Source: Mediterranea sp. (in: CFB group bacteria)
GTDB taxonomy: Bacteria > Bacteroidota > Bacteroidia > Bacteroidales > Bacteroidaceae
NCBI GenBank assembly: GCA_031259755.1
Contig: JAIRKY010000008.1
Coordinates: 1-32,769 of the forward strand
Direction: 5' to 3'
DNA length: 32,769 nucleotides
Shown: one piece after another, positions 23,989-32,317 of the stretch
How positions within the stretch are numbered: position 1 is the first letter of the stretch
Layout: every line of letters begins with the position of its first letter
Position numbers and translations under genes: made by a program
The notes under the pieces: generated by a model
Databases searched by the model: none
What the model was told of the DNA's origin: nothing
What the model saw: the letters and a program-made list of their open reading frames with translations, nothing else

Positions 23989-24762
23989 ATGATAAAATTG
24001 AATCTGAAAAATCCGATTGTTTTCTTTGACCTCGAAACCACAGGTACGAATATAAACGCCGATCGTATTGTTGAAATCAGCTATCTGAAAGTACACCTCA
24101 ATGGTAATGAAGAGTCAAAAACAATGCGTATTAATCCGGAAATGCCAATCCCTGCCGAATCCTCGGTTATACATGGAATATATGACGAAGATGTAGCGGG
24201 AAGCCCTACATTCAAAGAGGTGGCAAAGACAATCGCTCATGATATTGAAGGGTGCGATCTGGCAGGTTTTAATTCTAACCGTTTTGATATCCCTGTTCTG
24301 GCGGAAGAATTTCTACGCTCCGGAGTGGATATTGATATGTCACGCCGTAAGTTTGTGGATGTTCAGGTGATCTTTCACAAGATGGAACAACGCACGTTAT
24401 CAGCAGCCTATAAATTCTATTGCGATAAGGAGCTGGAAGACGCCCATACGGCGGAGGCGGATACCCGCGCAACCTACGAAATCCTGAAATCCCAACTGGA
24501 ACGCTATCCGAACTTGCAGAATGACGTTGCTTACCTTTCGGAATTCTCGAGTTTTAACCGGAATGTAGATTTTGCCGGACGGATGGTATATGATGATAAA
24601 GGGGTGGAAGTATTCAACTTTGGCAAATATAAGGGTATGGCTGTAGAAGAAGTGCTGGAAAAAGATCCAGGCTATTATGGCTGGATATTAGGCAGTGATT
24701 TTACGCTGCATACCAAGGCTATGTTGACCAAGATACGCCTGCGCAAAATAACAGGTAAATAA
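23989..24762 (+). CDS. DEDDh 3'-5' exonuclease (DnaQ-like) with a DUF3820-like tail
   Basis: A 257-residue protein if started at the ATG at 23989 (MIKLNLKNPIVFFDLETTGT). The frame is open to 23959, but that start falls inside the inverted repeat. Exo I holds D14 and E16 (FFDLETTG), Exo II D100 (NSNRFDIPVL), and Exo III H153 and D158 (HTAEADTRAT), so all DEDDh metal ligands and the histidine are present. The C-terminal FNFGKYKGMAVEEVLEKDPG plus YYGWIL resembles the small DUF3820 domain often fused to such exonucleases. Its place after dnaN suggests proofreading or repair, though the replicative epsilon function is not shown. Confidence 0.92.
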   Translation: MIKLNLKNPIVFFDLETTGTNINADRIVEISYLKVHLNGNEESKTMRINPEMPIPAESSVIHGIYDEDVAGSPTFKEVAKTIAHDIEGCDLAGFNSNRFDIPVLAEEFLRSGVDIDMSRRKFVDVQVIFHKMEQRTLSAAYKFYCDKELEDAHTAEADTRATYEILKSQLERYPNLQNDVAYLSEFSSFNRNVDFAGRMVYDDKGVEVFNFGKYKGMAVEEVLEKDPGYYGWILGSDFTLHTKAMLTKIRLRKITGK

Positions 24763-24798
24763 AGCGAAGCGCCACATTGGCTATTTACATATTAGTAC

Positions 24799-25989
24799 AT
24801 GCTACAAGGAAAGAAAATCATACTCGGGATCACAGGTAGCATCGCTGCCTATAAGGCTTGTTATATTATTCGCGGGCTGATAAAGAAAGGCGCGGAAGTA
24901 CAGACCGTGATCACTCCTGCAGGAAAAGAATTTATCACTCCGGTCACACTTTCGGCATTGACCCAAAAACCGGTAATCAGTGAATTTTTCGCCCAACGCG
25001 ATGGGACGTGGAATAGTCATGTCGACCTGGGGCTTTGGGCGGATGCCATGCTCATCGCACCAGCTACAGCCGCAACAATAGGAAAAATGGCGAACGGGAT
25101 AGCGGACAATATGCTGATAACTACGTATTTGTCGGCTAAAGCTCCGGTTTTCATTGCGCCGGCAATGGACCTGGATATGTTTGCGCATCCGTCGACCAAA
25201 CAGAATCTGGATGCGCTACGCTCCAGGGGTAACCATATCATTGAACCGGAAGTGGGTGAGTTGGCCAGCCGTTTAGTCGGAAAAGGCAGAATGGAAGAAC
25301 CGGAAAAGATCATAGAAATACTTGATGAGTTCTTTAATTCGCACTCCGAACTGTTAGGCAAGAAAATATTGATCACTGCCGGGCCAACTCATGAACGTAT
25401 AGATCCGGTACGCTTTATCGGTAACTATTCTTCCGGAAAAATGGGATTTGCCTTAGCCGAAGAATGCGCCAATCGCGGAGCAGAGGTAACATTGATTGCG
25501 GGACCCGTACAACAAAGCGCACATCACCCGAATATCCGGCGTATCGATGTGGAATCGGCCATTGAGATGTATGAGCAGTCTATACGGCTTTATCCGAAAA
25601 TGGATGTGGCCATCCTTTGCGCTGCGGTAGCCGACTTTACTCCTGATACGGTAGCAAAGAAGAAGATAAAACGCGGAGATGATGGCTTGACGCTTCGCCT
25701 CGAACCTACTCATGATATTGCAGCTACACTTGGAAAAATGAAGAAAGAAGGACAGGTATTGGTGGGCTTTGCGCTTGAAACCGATAATGAGAGTCAGAAT
25801 GCGCAAAGTAAACTGAAACGCAAGAACTTTGACTTTATCGTGCTGAACTCATTAAATGATATAGGCGCCGGTTTCCGTTTCGACACCAACCGGATCAGCA
25901 TCATCGACAGGCAAGGGCAATCGAACTATAGCCTGAAACCCAAATCCGAAGTAGCGAAAGACATCATCAATCGAATATTTAACACTTAA
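24799..25989 (+). CDS. coaBC: Bifunctional CoaBC (phosphopantothenoylcysteine synthetase/decarboxylase)
   Basis: A 396-residue fusion for two steps of coenzyme A synthesis: joining cysteine to 4'-phosphopantothenate and FMN-dependent decarboxylation. The flavoprotein CoaC half covers about 1-180 (GITGSIAAYKA, active histidine in WNSHVDLG at residue 74, APATAATIGKMANGIADNML). The CoaB half starts near 187 (ITAGPTHERIDPVRFIGNYS, then SGKMG; later VAILCAAVADFTP). The PAMN motif reads PAMD (D124), and the residue region of the E. coli active cysteine reads GELASRLVGKGRM with no cysteine. I think both are usual in Bacteroidetes. The stop is directly followed by the recN ATG. Confidence 0.95.
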   Translation: MLQGKKIILGITGSIAAYKACYIIRGLIKKGAEVQTVITPAGKEFITPVTLSALTQKPVISEFFAQRDGTWNSHVDLGLWADAMLIAPATAATIGKMANGIADNMLITTYLSAKAPVFIAPAMDLDMFAHPSTKQNLDALRSRGNHIIEPEVGELASRLVGKGRMEEPEKIIEILDEFFNSHSELLGKKILITAGPTHERIDPVRFIGNYSSGKMGFALAEECANRGAEVTLIAGPVQQSAHHPNIRRIDVESAIEMYEQSIRLYPKMDVAILCAAVADFTPDTVAKKKIKRGDDGLTLRLEPTHDIAATLGKMKKEGQVLVGFALETDNESQNAQSKLKRKNFDFIVLNSLNDIGAGFRFDTNRISIIDRQGQSNYSLKPKSEVAKDIINRIFNT

Positions 25990-27666
25990 ATGCTACGTTC
26001 ACTCTACATACAAAATTATGCATTGATAGAAAAGCTGGATATCACTTTTGATACGGGCTTTTCTGTCATTGCCGGTGAAACGGGTGCCGGTAAATCAATC
26101 ATTTTGGGGGCAATCGGATTATTACTTGGACAGCGGGCGGATGTGAAGGCAATCCGTCAGGGGGCATCCAAATGTGTGATCGAAGCCCGGTTTAATATCT
26201 CTACCTACCATATACGATCCTTTTTTGAGGAAAATGAGTTGGAATATGAAGACGAATTGATTCTTCGCCGTGAAGTGCATGCTTCCGGTAAAAGCAGGGC
26301 ATTTATCAACGACACCCCGGTTTCGCTTACACAGATGAAGGAACTGGGTGAACAACTGATCGATATACACTCCCAACATCAGAACTTACTGCTCAATAAG
26401 GAAGACTTCCAGTTGAATGTACTCGATGTGCTGGCTTCTAATGAAAAGGAATTGGCAGCGTATAAGGATGCCTATACACGATGGAAACAGCAGGAAAAAG
26501 AGCTGAAAGCGCTGATCGCACAGGCGGAACAGAGCAAAACGGATGAAGATTATCTTCGTTTCCAACTGGAACAGCTTGAAGAGGCTAAACTGCATGCGGG
26601 TGAACAAACCGGACTGGAGCAAGAAATGGAAACACTGACTCATGCCGAAGAGATCAAGGCAGGATTATATAAGGCAGAACAATTGTTCATTTCCGACGAG
26701 ATAGGATTGTTGCCATCCATGAAAGAAGCGTTGAATACGCTGATCAGTGTGCAAAAAGTGTATCAGCCGGCAGAAGAGCTGGCGGAACGTGTGGAAAGCA
26801 GCTATATTGAACTTAAAGATATTACACAGGAGATCAGCAGCAAGGTAGACGAAATCGAATTTAATCCGAACCGGCTGGATGAGGTGAACGAACGCCTGAA
26901 CCAACTCTATTCCTTGCAACAAAAACATAGGGTACAATCGGTTGAAGAACTGATTCAATTGACTGAAGACTACCATGCGAAGCTGACTGTGATCACATCT
27001 TACGATGAGCAGATCAGCAAGCTGACGGCCGAAGTGGAAACGCAATTCCGTATGGTGAAAAAATTAGCGGCGGAGCTGACCGGAAAGCGTAAGGAGTCAG
27101 CCCGGGAGGTTGAGAAACAGATGGTGGAACGACTGATACTGTTAGGTATGCCCCATATTCGTTTTCAGGTGGATATGGGGATACGCAAAGAGCCGGGAAT
27201 CTCGGGTGAGGATACGGTGGCGTTTCTGTTCTCTGCCAATAAAAACGGTATGTTGCAACAAATATCATCTGTCGCGTCGGGAGGTGAGATTGCCCGTGTC
27301 ATGTTGTCAATTAAAGCAATGATTGCCGGAGTAGTGAAGCTACCGACTATTGTATTTGATGAGATTGATACCGGAGTATCGGGAGAAATAGCCGACCGCA
27401 TGGCAGATATCATGTATGAAATGGGCGAACAGAAGCGTCAGGTGATCAGCATTACCCATTTACCGCAGATCGCTGCCCGCGGGCGGGCGCAATATCTGGT
27501 ATATAAGCAAGATAATGATAAGGAAACAAATAGCCATATTCGCCGGCTGAAAGAAGATGAACGGGTTGCCGAAATAGCCCGGATGCTGAGTGGCGCGAAA
27601 CTAACGGAAGCGGCATTAAATAATGCAAAGGAACTATTAAAAAAGGAGTTAGAAGCCAGAAATTAG
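25990..27666 (+). CDS. recN: DNA repair protein RecN
   Basis: A 558-residue SMC-like ATPase of usual length. Walker A is GETGAGKS (29-36); a long coiled coil covers about 155-370 (rich in E, L, K, A, Q). The signature and Walker B are in SSVASGGEIARVMLSIKAMI and TIVFDEIDTGVSGEIA, and the D/H loop is ISITHLPQIAARG. It acts with RecA at double-strand breaks. It starts on the base after the coaBC stop, so translation is probably coupled. Confidence 0.97.
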   Translation: MLRSLYIQNYALIEKLDITFDTGFSVIAGETGAGKSIILGAIGLLLGQRADVKAIRQGASKCVIEARFNISTYHIRSFFEENELEYEDELILRREVHASGKSRAFINDTPVSLTQMKELGEQLIDIHSQHQNLLLNKEDFQLNVLDVLASNEKELAAYKDAYTRWKQQEKELKALIAQAEQSKTDEDYLRFQLEQLEEAKLHAGEQTGLEQEMETLTHAEEIKAGLYKAEQLFISDEIGLLPSMKEALNTLISVQKVYQPAEELAERVESSYIELKDITQEISSKVDEIEFNPNRLDEVNERLNQLYSLQQKHRVQSVEELIQLTEDYHAKLTVITSYDEQISKLTAEVETQFRMVKKLAAELTGKRKESAREVEKQMVERLILLGMPHIRFQVDMGIRKEPGISGEDTVAFLFSANKNGMLQQISSVASGGEIARVMLSIKAMIAGVVKLPTIVFDEIDTGVSGEIADRMADIMYEMGEQKRQVISITHLPQIAARGRAQYLVYKQDNDKETNSHIRRLKEDERVAEIARMLSGAKLTEAALNNAKELLKKELEARN

Positions 27667-27731
27667 CAGTTAGGTTATATAAACACAACAAGGTAAAAAT
27701 AACTCCTAACCTCCAATTTCTAACTTCTAAC
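27648..27731. repeat. Imperfect inverted repeat across the recN-rlmB gap
   Basis: About 27-base arms at 27648-27674 and 27705-27731 pair with a few mismatches (GTTAGAAG against CTTCTAAC, AGAAATT against AATTTCT, GTTAGG against CCTAAC). The right side continues as near-repeats of CTAACTTC. It overlaps the recN 3' end and may act as a transcription or decay signal. Confidence 0.5.
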
Positions 27732-27749
27732 TTCCAACTCCTAATTATA

Positions 27750-28490
27750 ATGACAGAAAACAGCGAAATGATATTTGGCGTGCGCGCCGTAATAGAGGCT
27801 ATACAAGCCGGTAAAGAGATAGATAAGATTTTAGTTAAGAGAGATATCCAGAGTGATTTATCCAAGGAACTCTTTGCTATACTGAAAGGTACACTGATCC
27901 CGGTACAGCGCGTGCCGGTGGAACGGATCAATAAGTTTACCCGGAAGAACCATCAGGGTGTAATTGCTTTCGTATCTTCCGTAACTTATCAGAAAGTAGA
28001 AGAACAGGTGCCTTTCTTCTTTGAGCAGGGTAAGAATCCTTTTTTTATCATGCTCGATGGGATAACCGATGTACGTAACTTTGGGGCCATAGCGCGTACG
28101 TGCGATTGCGCCGGGGTGGACGCCATTATTATTCCTGCTAAAGGCAGTGTATCGGTAAATGCCGATGCGATGAAAACATCTGCCGGAGCATTGCATACAT
28201 TGCCCGTTTGCCGGGAGAAAAACTTGAAAGAGACATTACAATACCTTAAGAAGAGTGGATTCAGGATTATTGCCGCTACCGAAAAGGGAGATTACGAATA
28301 TACCAAAGCCGATTATACCGGACCGCTTTGTTTAATTATGGGAGCGGAAGATACCGGACTCTCATACGAGAATCTGGCTTTGTGTGATGAGTGGGTAAAG
28401 ATACCCGTCAGAGGAACGATCGGATCGCTTAATGTATCTGTTGCAGCCGGCATCCTCATGTATGAAGCATTAAAACAACGAATCGATTGA
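27750..28490 (+). CDS. rlmB: 23S rRNA 2'-O-ribose methyltransferase, SpoU/TrmH family (RlmB)
   Basis: A 246-residue enzyme. An N-terminal substrate-binding domain (IFGVRAVIEAIQAGKEIDKI) precedes the knotted SPOUT domain with its three motifs: LDGITDVRNFGAIARTCDCA, CLIMGAEDTGLS and IPVRGTIGSLNVSVAAGIL. It uses S-adenosylmethionine to methylate a ribose in 23S rRNA, by homology G2251 in E. coli numbering. A tRNA target cannot be fully excluded for this family. It ends 4 bases before the next gene. Confidence 0.93.
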   Translation: MTENSEMIFGVRAVIEAIQAGKEIDKILVKRDIQSDLSKELFAILKGTLIPVQRVPVERINKFTRKNHQGVIAFVSSVTYQKVEEQVPFFFEQGKNPFFIMLDGITDVRNFGAIARTCDCAGVDAIIIPAKGSVSVNADAMKTSAGALHTLPVCREKNLKETLQYLKKSGFRIIAATEKGDYEYTKADYTGPLCLIMGAEDTGLSYENLALCDEWVKIPVRGTIGSLNVSVAAGILMYEALKQRID

Positions 28491-28494
28491 TACA

Positions 28495-30198
28495 ATGAAG
28501 AAGAACTGTTTTTTACTTATCCTGTTTAGCCTGATCACGCAATGGAGCATGGCTCAAGTTCCTAAGTGGCTGGATAAATCCCGTCGCGCCGTGTTTTCTG
28601 TGATAACGTACGATAATGACGATAAGATACTGAATACCGGGAACGGATTCTTTATATCGGAAGACGGTTTGGCACTGTCGGACTATACCTTATTCAAAGG
28701 CGCCCAACGCGCTGTGGTTGTTGATTGTGACGGAAAGCAGATGCAAGTGTCGACTATCCAGGGCGCCAATAGCATGTATGATGTTGTGAGATTCAGAGTG
28801 GAGACCAACGGAAAGAAAGTTGCTGCGTTGCTCATAGCTACCACCGGATCAACCGTAGACGCTACCGTCTATCTATTACCTTATTCCACCCAGAAAGCCG
28901 CTACATTTACTACAGGTAAGGTAAAAGAGGCGACTTCTATCGGGGATAATCAATATTATTATGGCCTAACGATGAAGTTAGACGACAAAATGGTGAGCTG
29001 TCCGGTGATGAACGAGGCGGGTCAGGTTATAGGTCTGGCGCAAAAATCATCAGGAAAAGATGTTGGCGAGATATGCTACGCCGTCAGCGCTTCGTATGGC
29101 CAAGCGCTGACTGTTTCTGTCTTGTCGGTTGGTAATATTGCGTTGAAAAGTATCGGCATAAAGAAAGGGTTGCCTGATACAGAAGAGCAAGCGCTGGTTT
29201 ACCTGTATATGTCATCGTCTTCAATGCCTGCGGAAGAGTATGAGGTGTTACTCAATGATTATATTGTCCGGTTCCCGAACAGCGCCGATGGATATATCCG
29301 TCGTGCAAACAATACCATCTATCACGCTACAGATGAGGCCTCGATGGATAAAGTTGTTGCGGATATGGATCGCGCATTGAATGTGAGTCAGAAAAAAGAC
29401 GATGTGCATTACAATTTGGCTAAGTTGATTTATTCTTATCAGTTGACAGCTCCGGAAAAAGTGTACAAAGACTGGACGTACGAAAAAGCATTAAGTGAAG
29501 TCCGGATAGCGATCGGTACGGATCCGCTTCCTATATATACTCAGCTTGAAGGTGATATCCTTTTTGCGAATAAAGATTACGCGGGAGCATTTACCAGTTA
29601 TGAGAAAGTAACAAAAAGTAATCTGGCTTCGGCGGCAGCTTTCTTTAGTGCGGCTAAGGCTAAGGAAATGGCTCAGGGCGACATTAATGAAATGATTGCT
29701 TTGATGGATAGCTGTATAGCATACTGCTCTAAGCCTATGACATCGGACAATGCTGCTTATCTGTTGGAGCGCGCCCGGGTTTATATGGAGGCGAAACAAT
29801 ATCGTCAGGCGATGCTGGATTATGATGCTTATTACGATGCGGTAAACGCTCAGGTGAATGATATGTTTTATTATTACCGGGAACAGGCTTGCTTCCATGC
29901 CAAACAGTTCCAACGCGCATTGGATGATGTGAATAAGGCGATCGAGATCAATCCGGAAGAAGTCACCTATCGCGCAGAGCTGGCTGTGGTCAATATCCGT
30001 GTAGGACGTTACGAAGAAGCGGTAAAAGTATTAAAGGATGCTCTCACTATCGATCCGGAATATTCAGAAGCATATCGTTTGATGGGAATTGCACAAGTGC
30101 AACTGAAACAGCAGAATGAAGCATGTGCGAACTTTGCCAAGGCAAAAGAATTGGGAGACCTTAATGTGGATTCACTGATTGAAAAGCATTGTAAATAA
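28495..30198 (+). CDS. Secreted trypsin-fold pseudo-protease with TPR repeats
   Basis: A 567-residue exported protein. A signal peptide (MKKNCFLLILFSLITQWSMA) is followed by a region laid out like HtrA/trypsin_2 proteases: VFSVITYDNDDKILNTGNGF, FISEDGLALSDYTLFKGA. The usual N-x-H is replaced by DYT (T65), the aspartate in YDVV is kept (D96), and the GxSGGP motif reads DKMVSCPVM, so the catalytic serine and histidine seem lost. Tetratricopeptide repeats fill the second half, clearest at about 430-560 (YLLERARVYMEAKQYRQAML, YEEAVKVLKDALTIDPEYSE). It is likely a periplasmic scaffold or chaperone-like protein rather than an active protease. Confidence 0.82.
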   Translation: MKKNCFLLILFSLITQWSMAQVPKWLDKSRRAVFSVITYDNDDKILNTGNGFFISEDGLALSDYTLFKGAQRAVVVDCDGKQMQVSTIQGANSMYDVVRFRVETNGKKVAALLIATTGSTVDATVYLLPYSTQKAATFTTGKVKEATSIGDNQYYYGLTMKLDDKMVSCPVMNEAGQVIGLAQKSSGKDVGEICYAVSASYGQALTVSVLSVGNIALKSIGIKKGLPDTEEQALVYLYMSSSSMPAEEYEVLLNDYIVRFPNSADGYIRRANNTIYHATDEASMDKVVADMDRALNVSQKKDDVHYNLAKLIYSYQLTAPEKVYKDWTYEKALSEVRIAIGTDPLPIYTQLEGDILFANKDYAGAFTSYEKVTKSNLASAAAFFSAAKAKEMAQGDINEMIALMDSCIAYCSKPMTSDNAAYLLERARVYMEAKQYRQAMLDYDAYYDAVNAQVNDMFYYYREQACFHAKQFQRALDDVNKAIEINPEEVTYRAELAVVNIRVGRYEEAVKVLKDALTIDPEYSEAYRLMGIAQVQLKQQNEACANFAKAKELGDLNVDSLIEKHCK

Positions 30199-30210
30199 CC
30201 GGAGGGTTAT

Positions 30211-30247
30211 TAGAATAAGGGTTGTCCGTCGGACAACCCTTATTCTA
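30211..30247. terminator. Strong hairpin terminator
   Basis: An almost perfect 37-base palindrome: TAGAATAAGGGTTGTCCG (30211-30228), one base, then its complement (30230-30247). It lies 12 bases past the stop at 30198 and before the convergent toxin gene, so it should end both transcripts. Confidence 0.8.
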
Positions 30248-30269
30248 AAATAGATGAAACCTGAATTGA

Positions 30270-30554
30270 TTAATCGTCACAGAAATCAACAATATATAGT
30301 GTATTATTTTCCGTATAATACAGCACTTTAATTTTTTTAACGGAGATAAAGCGTGAATATATCTTTTGTGGCTGATTCAACATAGAAGCTTCAATGTAAC
30401 CGTTATAAGGACGTTTTCTTAATACTTCAATGTCTTTGATCACTTTTTCAATGATCCTTTTTGTCTCTTTCTTCCCGTGGCGGCGGTATAATGCAAGAAT
30501 ATTTTTTAAGTTATTCAATGCATCTTCTCTCCAGTATATCTTTGTTATTTCCAT
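30270..30554 (-). CDS. ParE/RelE-family toxin
   Basis: A 94-residue protein with the ParE/RelE pattern: KIYWREDALNNLKNILALYR (N-terminal strand and helices), a second helix with KETKRIIEKVIKDIEVL, then RPYNGY and the beta-sheet end KIKVLYYTENNTLYIVDFCD, matching the common VlYyvenntlyIv-f-D finish. Such toxins either cleave mRNA at the ribosome or poison gyrase; the sequence does not decide which. Its start overlaps the end of the antitoxin gene by 10 bases, typical of coupled toxin-antitoxin pairs. Confidence 0.85.
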   Translation of the reverse strand: MEITKIYWREDALNNLKNILALYRRHGKKETKRIIEKVIKDIEVLRKRPYNGYIEASMLNQPQKIYSRFISVKKIKVLYYTENNTLYIVDFCDD

Positions 30555-30826
30555 GGTTCGATCATTTTAGCAAGTTCTTGTAACGCTTCTTCGTGAGTGA
30601 TATTCTTCGTAGATTGTAAAGAGGTTATGCTATGCACCCTTGCTCTTAAAGGAGTCTGGACCTTTCTTAATTTTGCCTTCTGAGCTTTTTGGATTTTGGC
30701 TTCCCTTTTTAATATGAGCTTATTAATCAGATTGATAAGCACTTCTACCTCTTTATCTTCTACAATTTTGGTTCTGATATTATTTATCAGATGTTCCCTT
30801 CGTTTTTCAAATTCGGTTGTAGGCAT
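30545..30826 (-). CDS. Antitoxin of the ParE/RelE pair
   Basis: A 93-residue, highly charged, mostly helical protein (LINNIRTKIVEDKEVEVLIN, then basic KREAKIQKAQKAKLRKVQTP). It has no DNA-binding domain I can name. The end THEEALQELAKMIEPWK is the likely toxin-binding segment. It precedes and overlaps the toxin gene, with a consensus promoter upstream, so it should be made first and in excess. Its family is not one I recognise, so the antitoxin role rests on position, size and composition. Confidence 0.75.
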   Translation of the reverse strand: MPTTEFEKRREHLINNIRTKIVEDKEVEVLINLINKLILKREAKIQKAQKAKLRKVQTPLRARVHSITSLQSTKNITHEEALQELAKMIEPWK

Positions 30827-30856
30827 ATTGTTTATATTTTTTTAATTTATTCAGTG

Positions 30857-30864
30857 CAAAGGTA
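30857..30864 (-). promoter_or_regulatory. -7 element of the toxin-antitoxin promoter
   Basis: Leftward TACCTTTG fits TAnnTTTG, 30 bases before the antitoxin ATG. T-rich sequence about 20 bases further upstream (TTTTTG) could serve as the -33 element. Confidence 0.6.
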
Positions 30865-30908
30865 ATAAATTATTTTTGTTATCTCAAAAACAAAAATTAT
30901 ATTTTTTT

Positions 30909-30949
30909 ATAATATAACCAACACATACATGCTGTGTGGGCTATATTAT
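30909..30949. repeat. AT-rich inverted repeat upstream of the toxin-antitoxin pair
   Basis: Arms 30909-30925 and 30933-30949 match at 15 of 17 positions around a 7-base loop (ATAATATA with ACACA against TGTGT with TATATTAT). It lies about 85 bases upstream of the antitoxin start. It could be an operator or a terminator for something further right. Confidence 0.45.
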
Positions 30950-31380
30950 ACTTTATTAAGACTTATCTCCATTGAAAGAATGTCTATTAACAGTTAAAGC
31001 AGGTTTTCCATTAACTTTTTGAAAAAACATAATAATAATCCGGATTTACGAAGATCGAACAATGATCTTTCTTATCCTCATTCACGAATTAATACTTAGG
31101 CTGCGAACAAAAAAAGCGTGGAATTATCTTTGTCTTGAAATGCGTCTTCATTCAGGCATTGAGATATTTGCGCCGGATTTTTTCTTACCTTTGCTGTATG
31201 GATTCTACAAAAAAGTGATTAAATGCGAAAAAGGATGAATCGACTGATATTTAGAAGAATATGTATGGGTTGTCCGAAACTGTCCTAACCTCAAAAACGC
31301 AAAGTATTATAGTTTTCATTGGATTTCTGTTACCAAGTCATTACCTGTTTTTGACGATGCAGAATACGGCGGAATACTTT

Positions 31381-31697
31381 CTATAAGATTGAGATTTTTT
31401 TCCATACATCAAAATAGTTGTTTTCAAGCATTTGTAATACATCCGACAGCGCTTATACAGGATTTTGCCTTCAATCTTGTAGTAGGCAAGATGCCCTCGC
31501 TCCCGGTAATCCTGTAAAGTCCTCAGTCCCAACCCCAACATCTTACAAACCTCTTTATTGGTCTGGAATGTTTTGCCTAGCAATGTTGGTTTCCGCAGTT
31601 GCCTGTAATTGAAAACTTTGTTGCCGCCAATGCGTATTGCTGAAAACAACTCGTTTATTTCCAGCGAACGGGAATCCAAGACATCATCTATGTTCAT
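31381..31697 (-). pseudogene. Mobile-element helix-turn-helix protein, frameshifted near its end
   Basis: The frame from the ATG at 31697 gives a MerR/excisionase-like domain: KPTLLGKTFQTNKEVCKMLG, LGLRTLQDYRERGHLAYYKI, EGKILYK. These proteins occur in pairs on Bacteroides mobilizable and conjugative elements. After ILYK the present frame runs into unlikely sequence and stops at 31341. A one-base shift near 31450 restores LSDVLQMLENNYFDVWKKI, the normal type of ending, with a stop at 31381-31383. One base therefore seems lost. The DNA-binding part is intact, so a product with an altered tail could still be made. The start codon overlaps the stop of the upstream helix-turn-helix gene (TAATG). 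Confidence 0.75.
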
Positions 31698-31981
31698 TAT
31701 TCATGCTTTTTTAGTAATTCAACCCTGTTCCTTTCAAGGAATTCCTCCACATCCTCCTGCCTGTAGAAGCATTTGTGCCCGATCTGGGAATAAGGAATCA
31801 ACCCTTTATCCCTAAATGTCTGAAGTGAGCGCTTACTGATACTTAAGATTTGGCAAACCGCCTGGTTATCCAGTCAGCCGTTACCGGGTTCAGCATATAA
31901 AGTATCAATTTGCTCCAGCAAATCGGCAATGCACATTTTCAACTTCTCAAAGGTCTTTCCTTCTATCATTCGTATTTTCAT
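31697..31981 (-). pseudogene. Second mobile-element helix-turn-helix gene, broken by an internal stop
   Basis: Starting at the ATG at 31981, the leftward frame has 35 codons (MKIRMIEGKTFEKLKMCIAD and following), a TGA at 31876-31874, then 58 codons in the same frame: LDNQAVCQILSISKRSLQTF, RDKGLIPYSQIGHKCFYRQE, DVEEFLERNR. The second part is a clear HTH_17/excisionase domain. Relatives I recall have WLDNQ at this point, so a TGG to TGA change is likely. The DNA-binding domain now lacks its own start. The last base of the stop is also the first base of the next gene's ATG, so the two genes were once translationally coupled. Confidence 0.8.
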
Positions 31982-32317
31982 ATATTCTTTTCCTATTTTT
32001 ACTTGGAAATACAAAGGAAAGCGAAATTTATCAGAAAAACGACAAACACAAACTTAGTGGTACAGGTTGGCAGTCGAGAGGTAGTAAGATTATTATTAGT
32101 TCCCAGAATATATCCGTAACAAGCAAGAGGTAAATTCCTGCGAGGGAACGTTGTCTTTCCAAATAGCCATTGGTTTTCAATATAAACTAGAGCCGTCAGC
32201 ATTTATGCATATGCTGTAGTTCTGTGAATCGCTTCGGGTTTTGATTGATACAAGGTTAGATATAATTCCCTACTTCAACAATTTTATATGTGTATACCGA
32301 TAGTAATAAGCTTTTAA
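31982..32317. other. Gap between the broken helix-turn-helix pair and the IS982 remnant
   Basis: No intact gene. A leftward TTCCTTTG, one base off TAnnTTTG, lies near 32007-32014, about 30 bases upstream of the helix-turn-helix start, and could be its promoter. The right part (about 32270-32317) may hold decayed N-terminal transposase sequence. I could not find the left terminal inverted repeat of the insertion sequence. Confidence 0.4.

Larger units (their letters stand above)
30827..31340. other. AT-rich gap with promoters and a hairpin but no clear gene
   Basis: The region holds the antitoxin promoter, an inverted repeat (30909-30949), and two rightward -7 matches, TATCTTTG (31125-31132) and TACCTTTG (31186-31193). 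Right after the second is a start that reaches a stop after six codons (MDSTKK, 31198-31218). It looks like the promoter end of a lost gene. No conserved protein fragment could be recognised. Confidence 0.5.
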
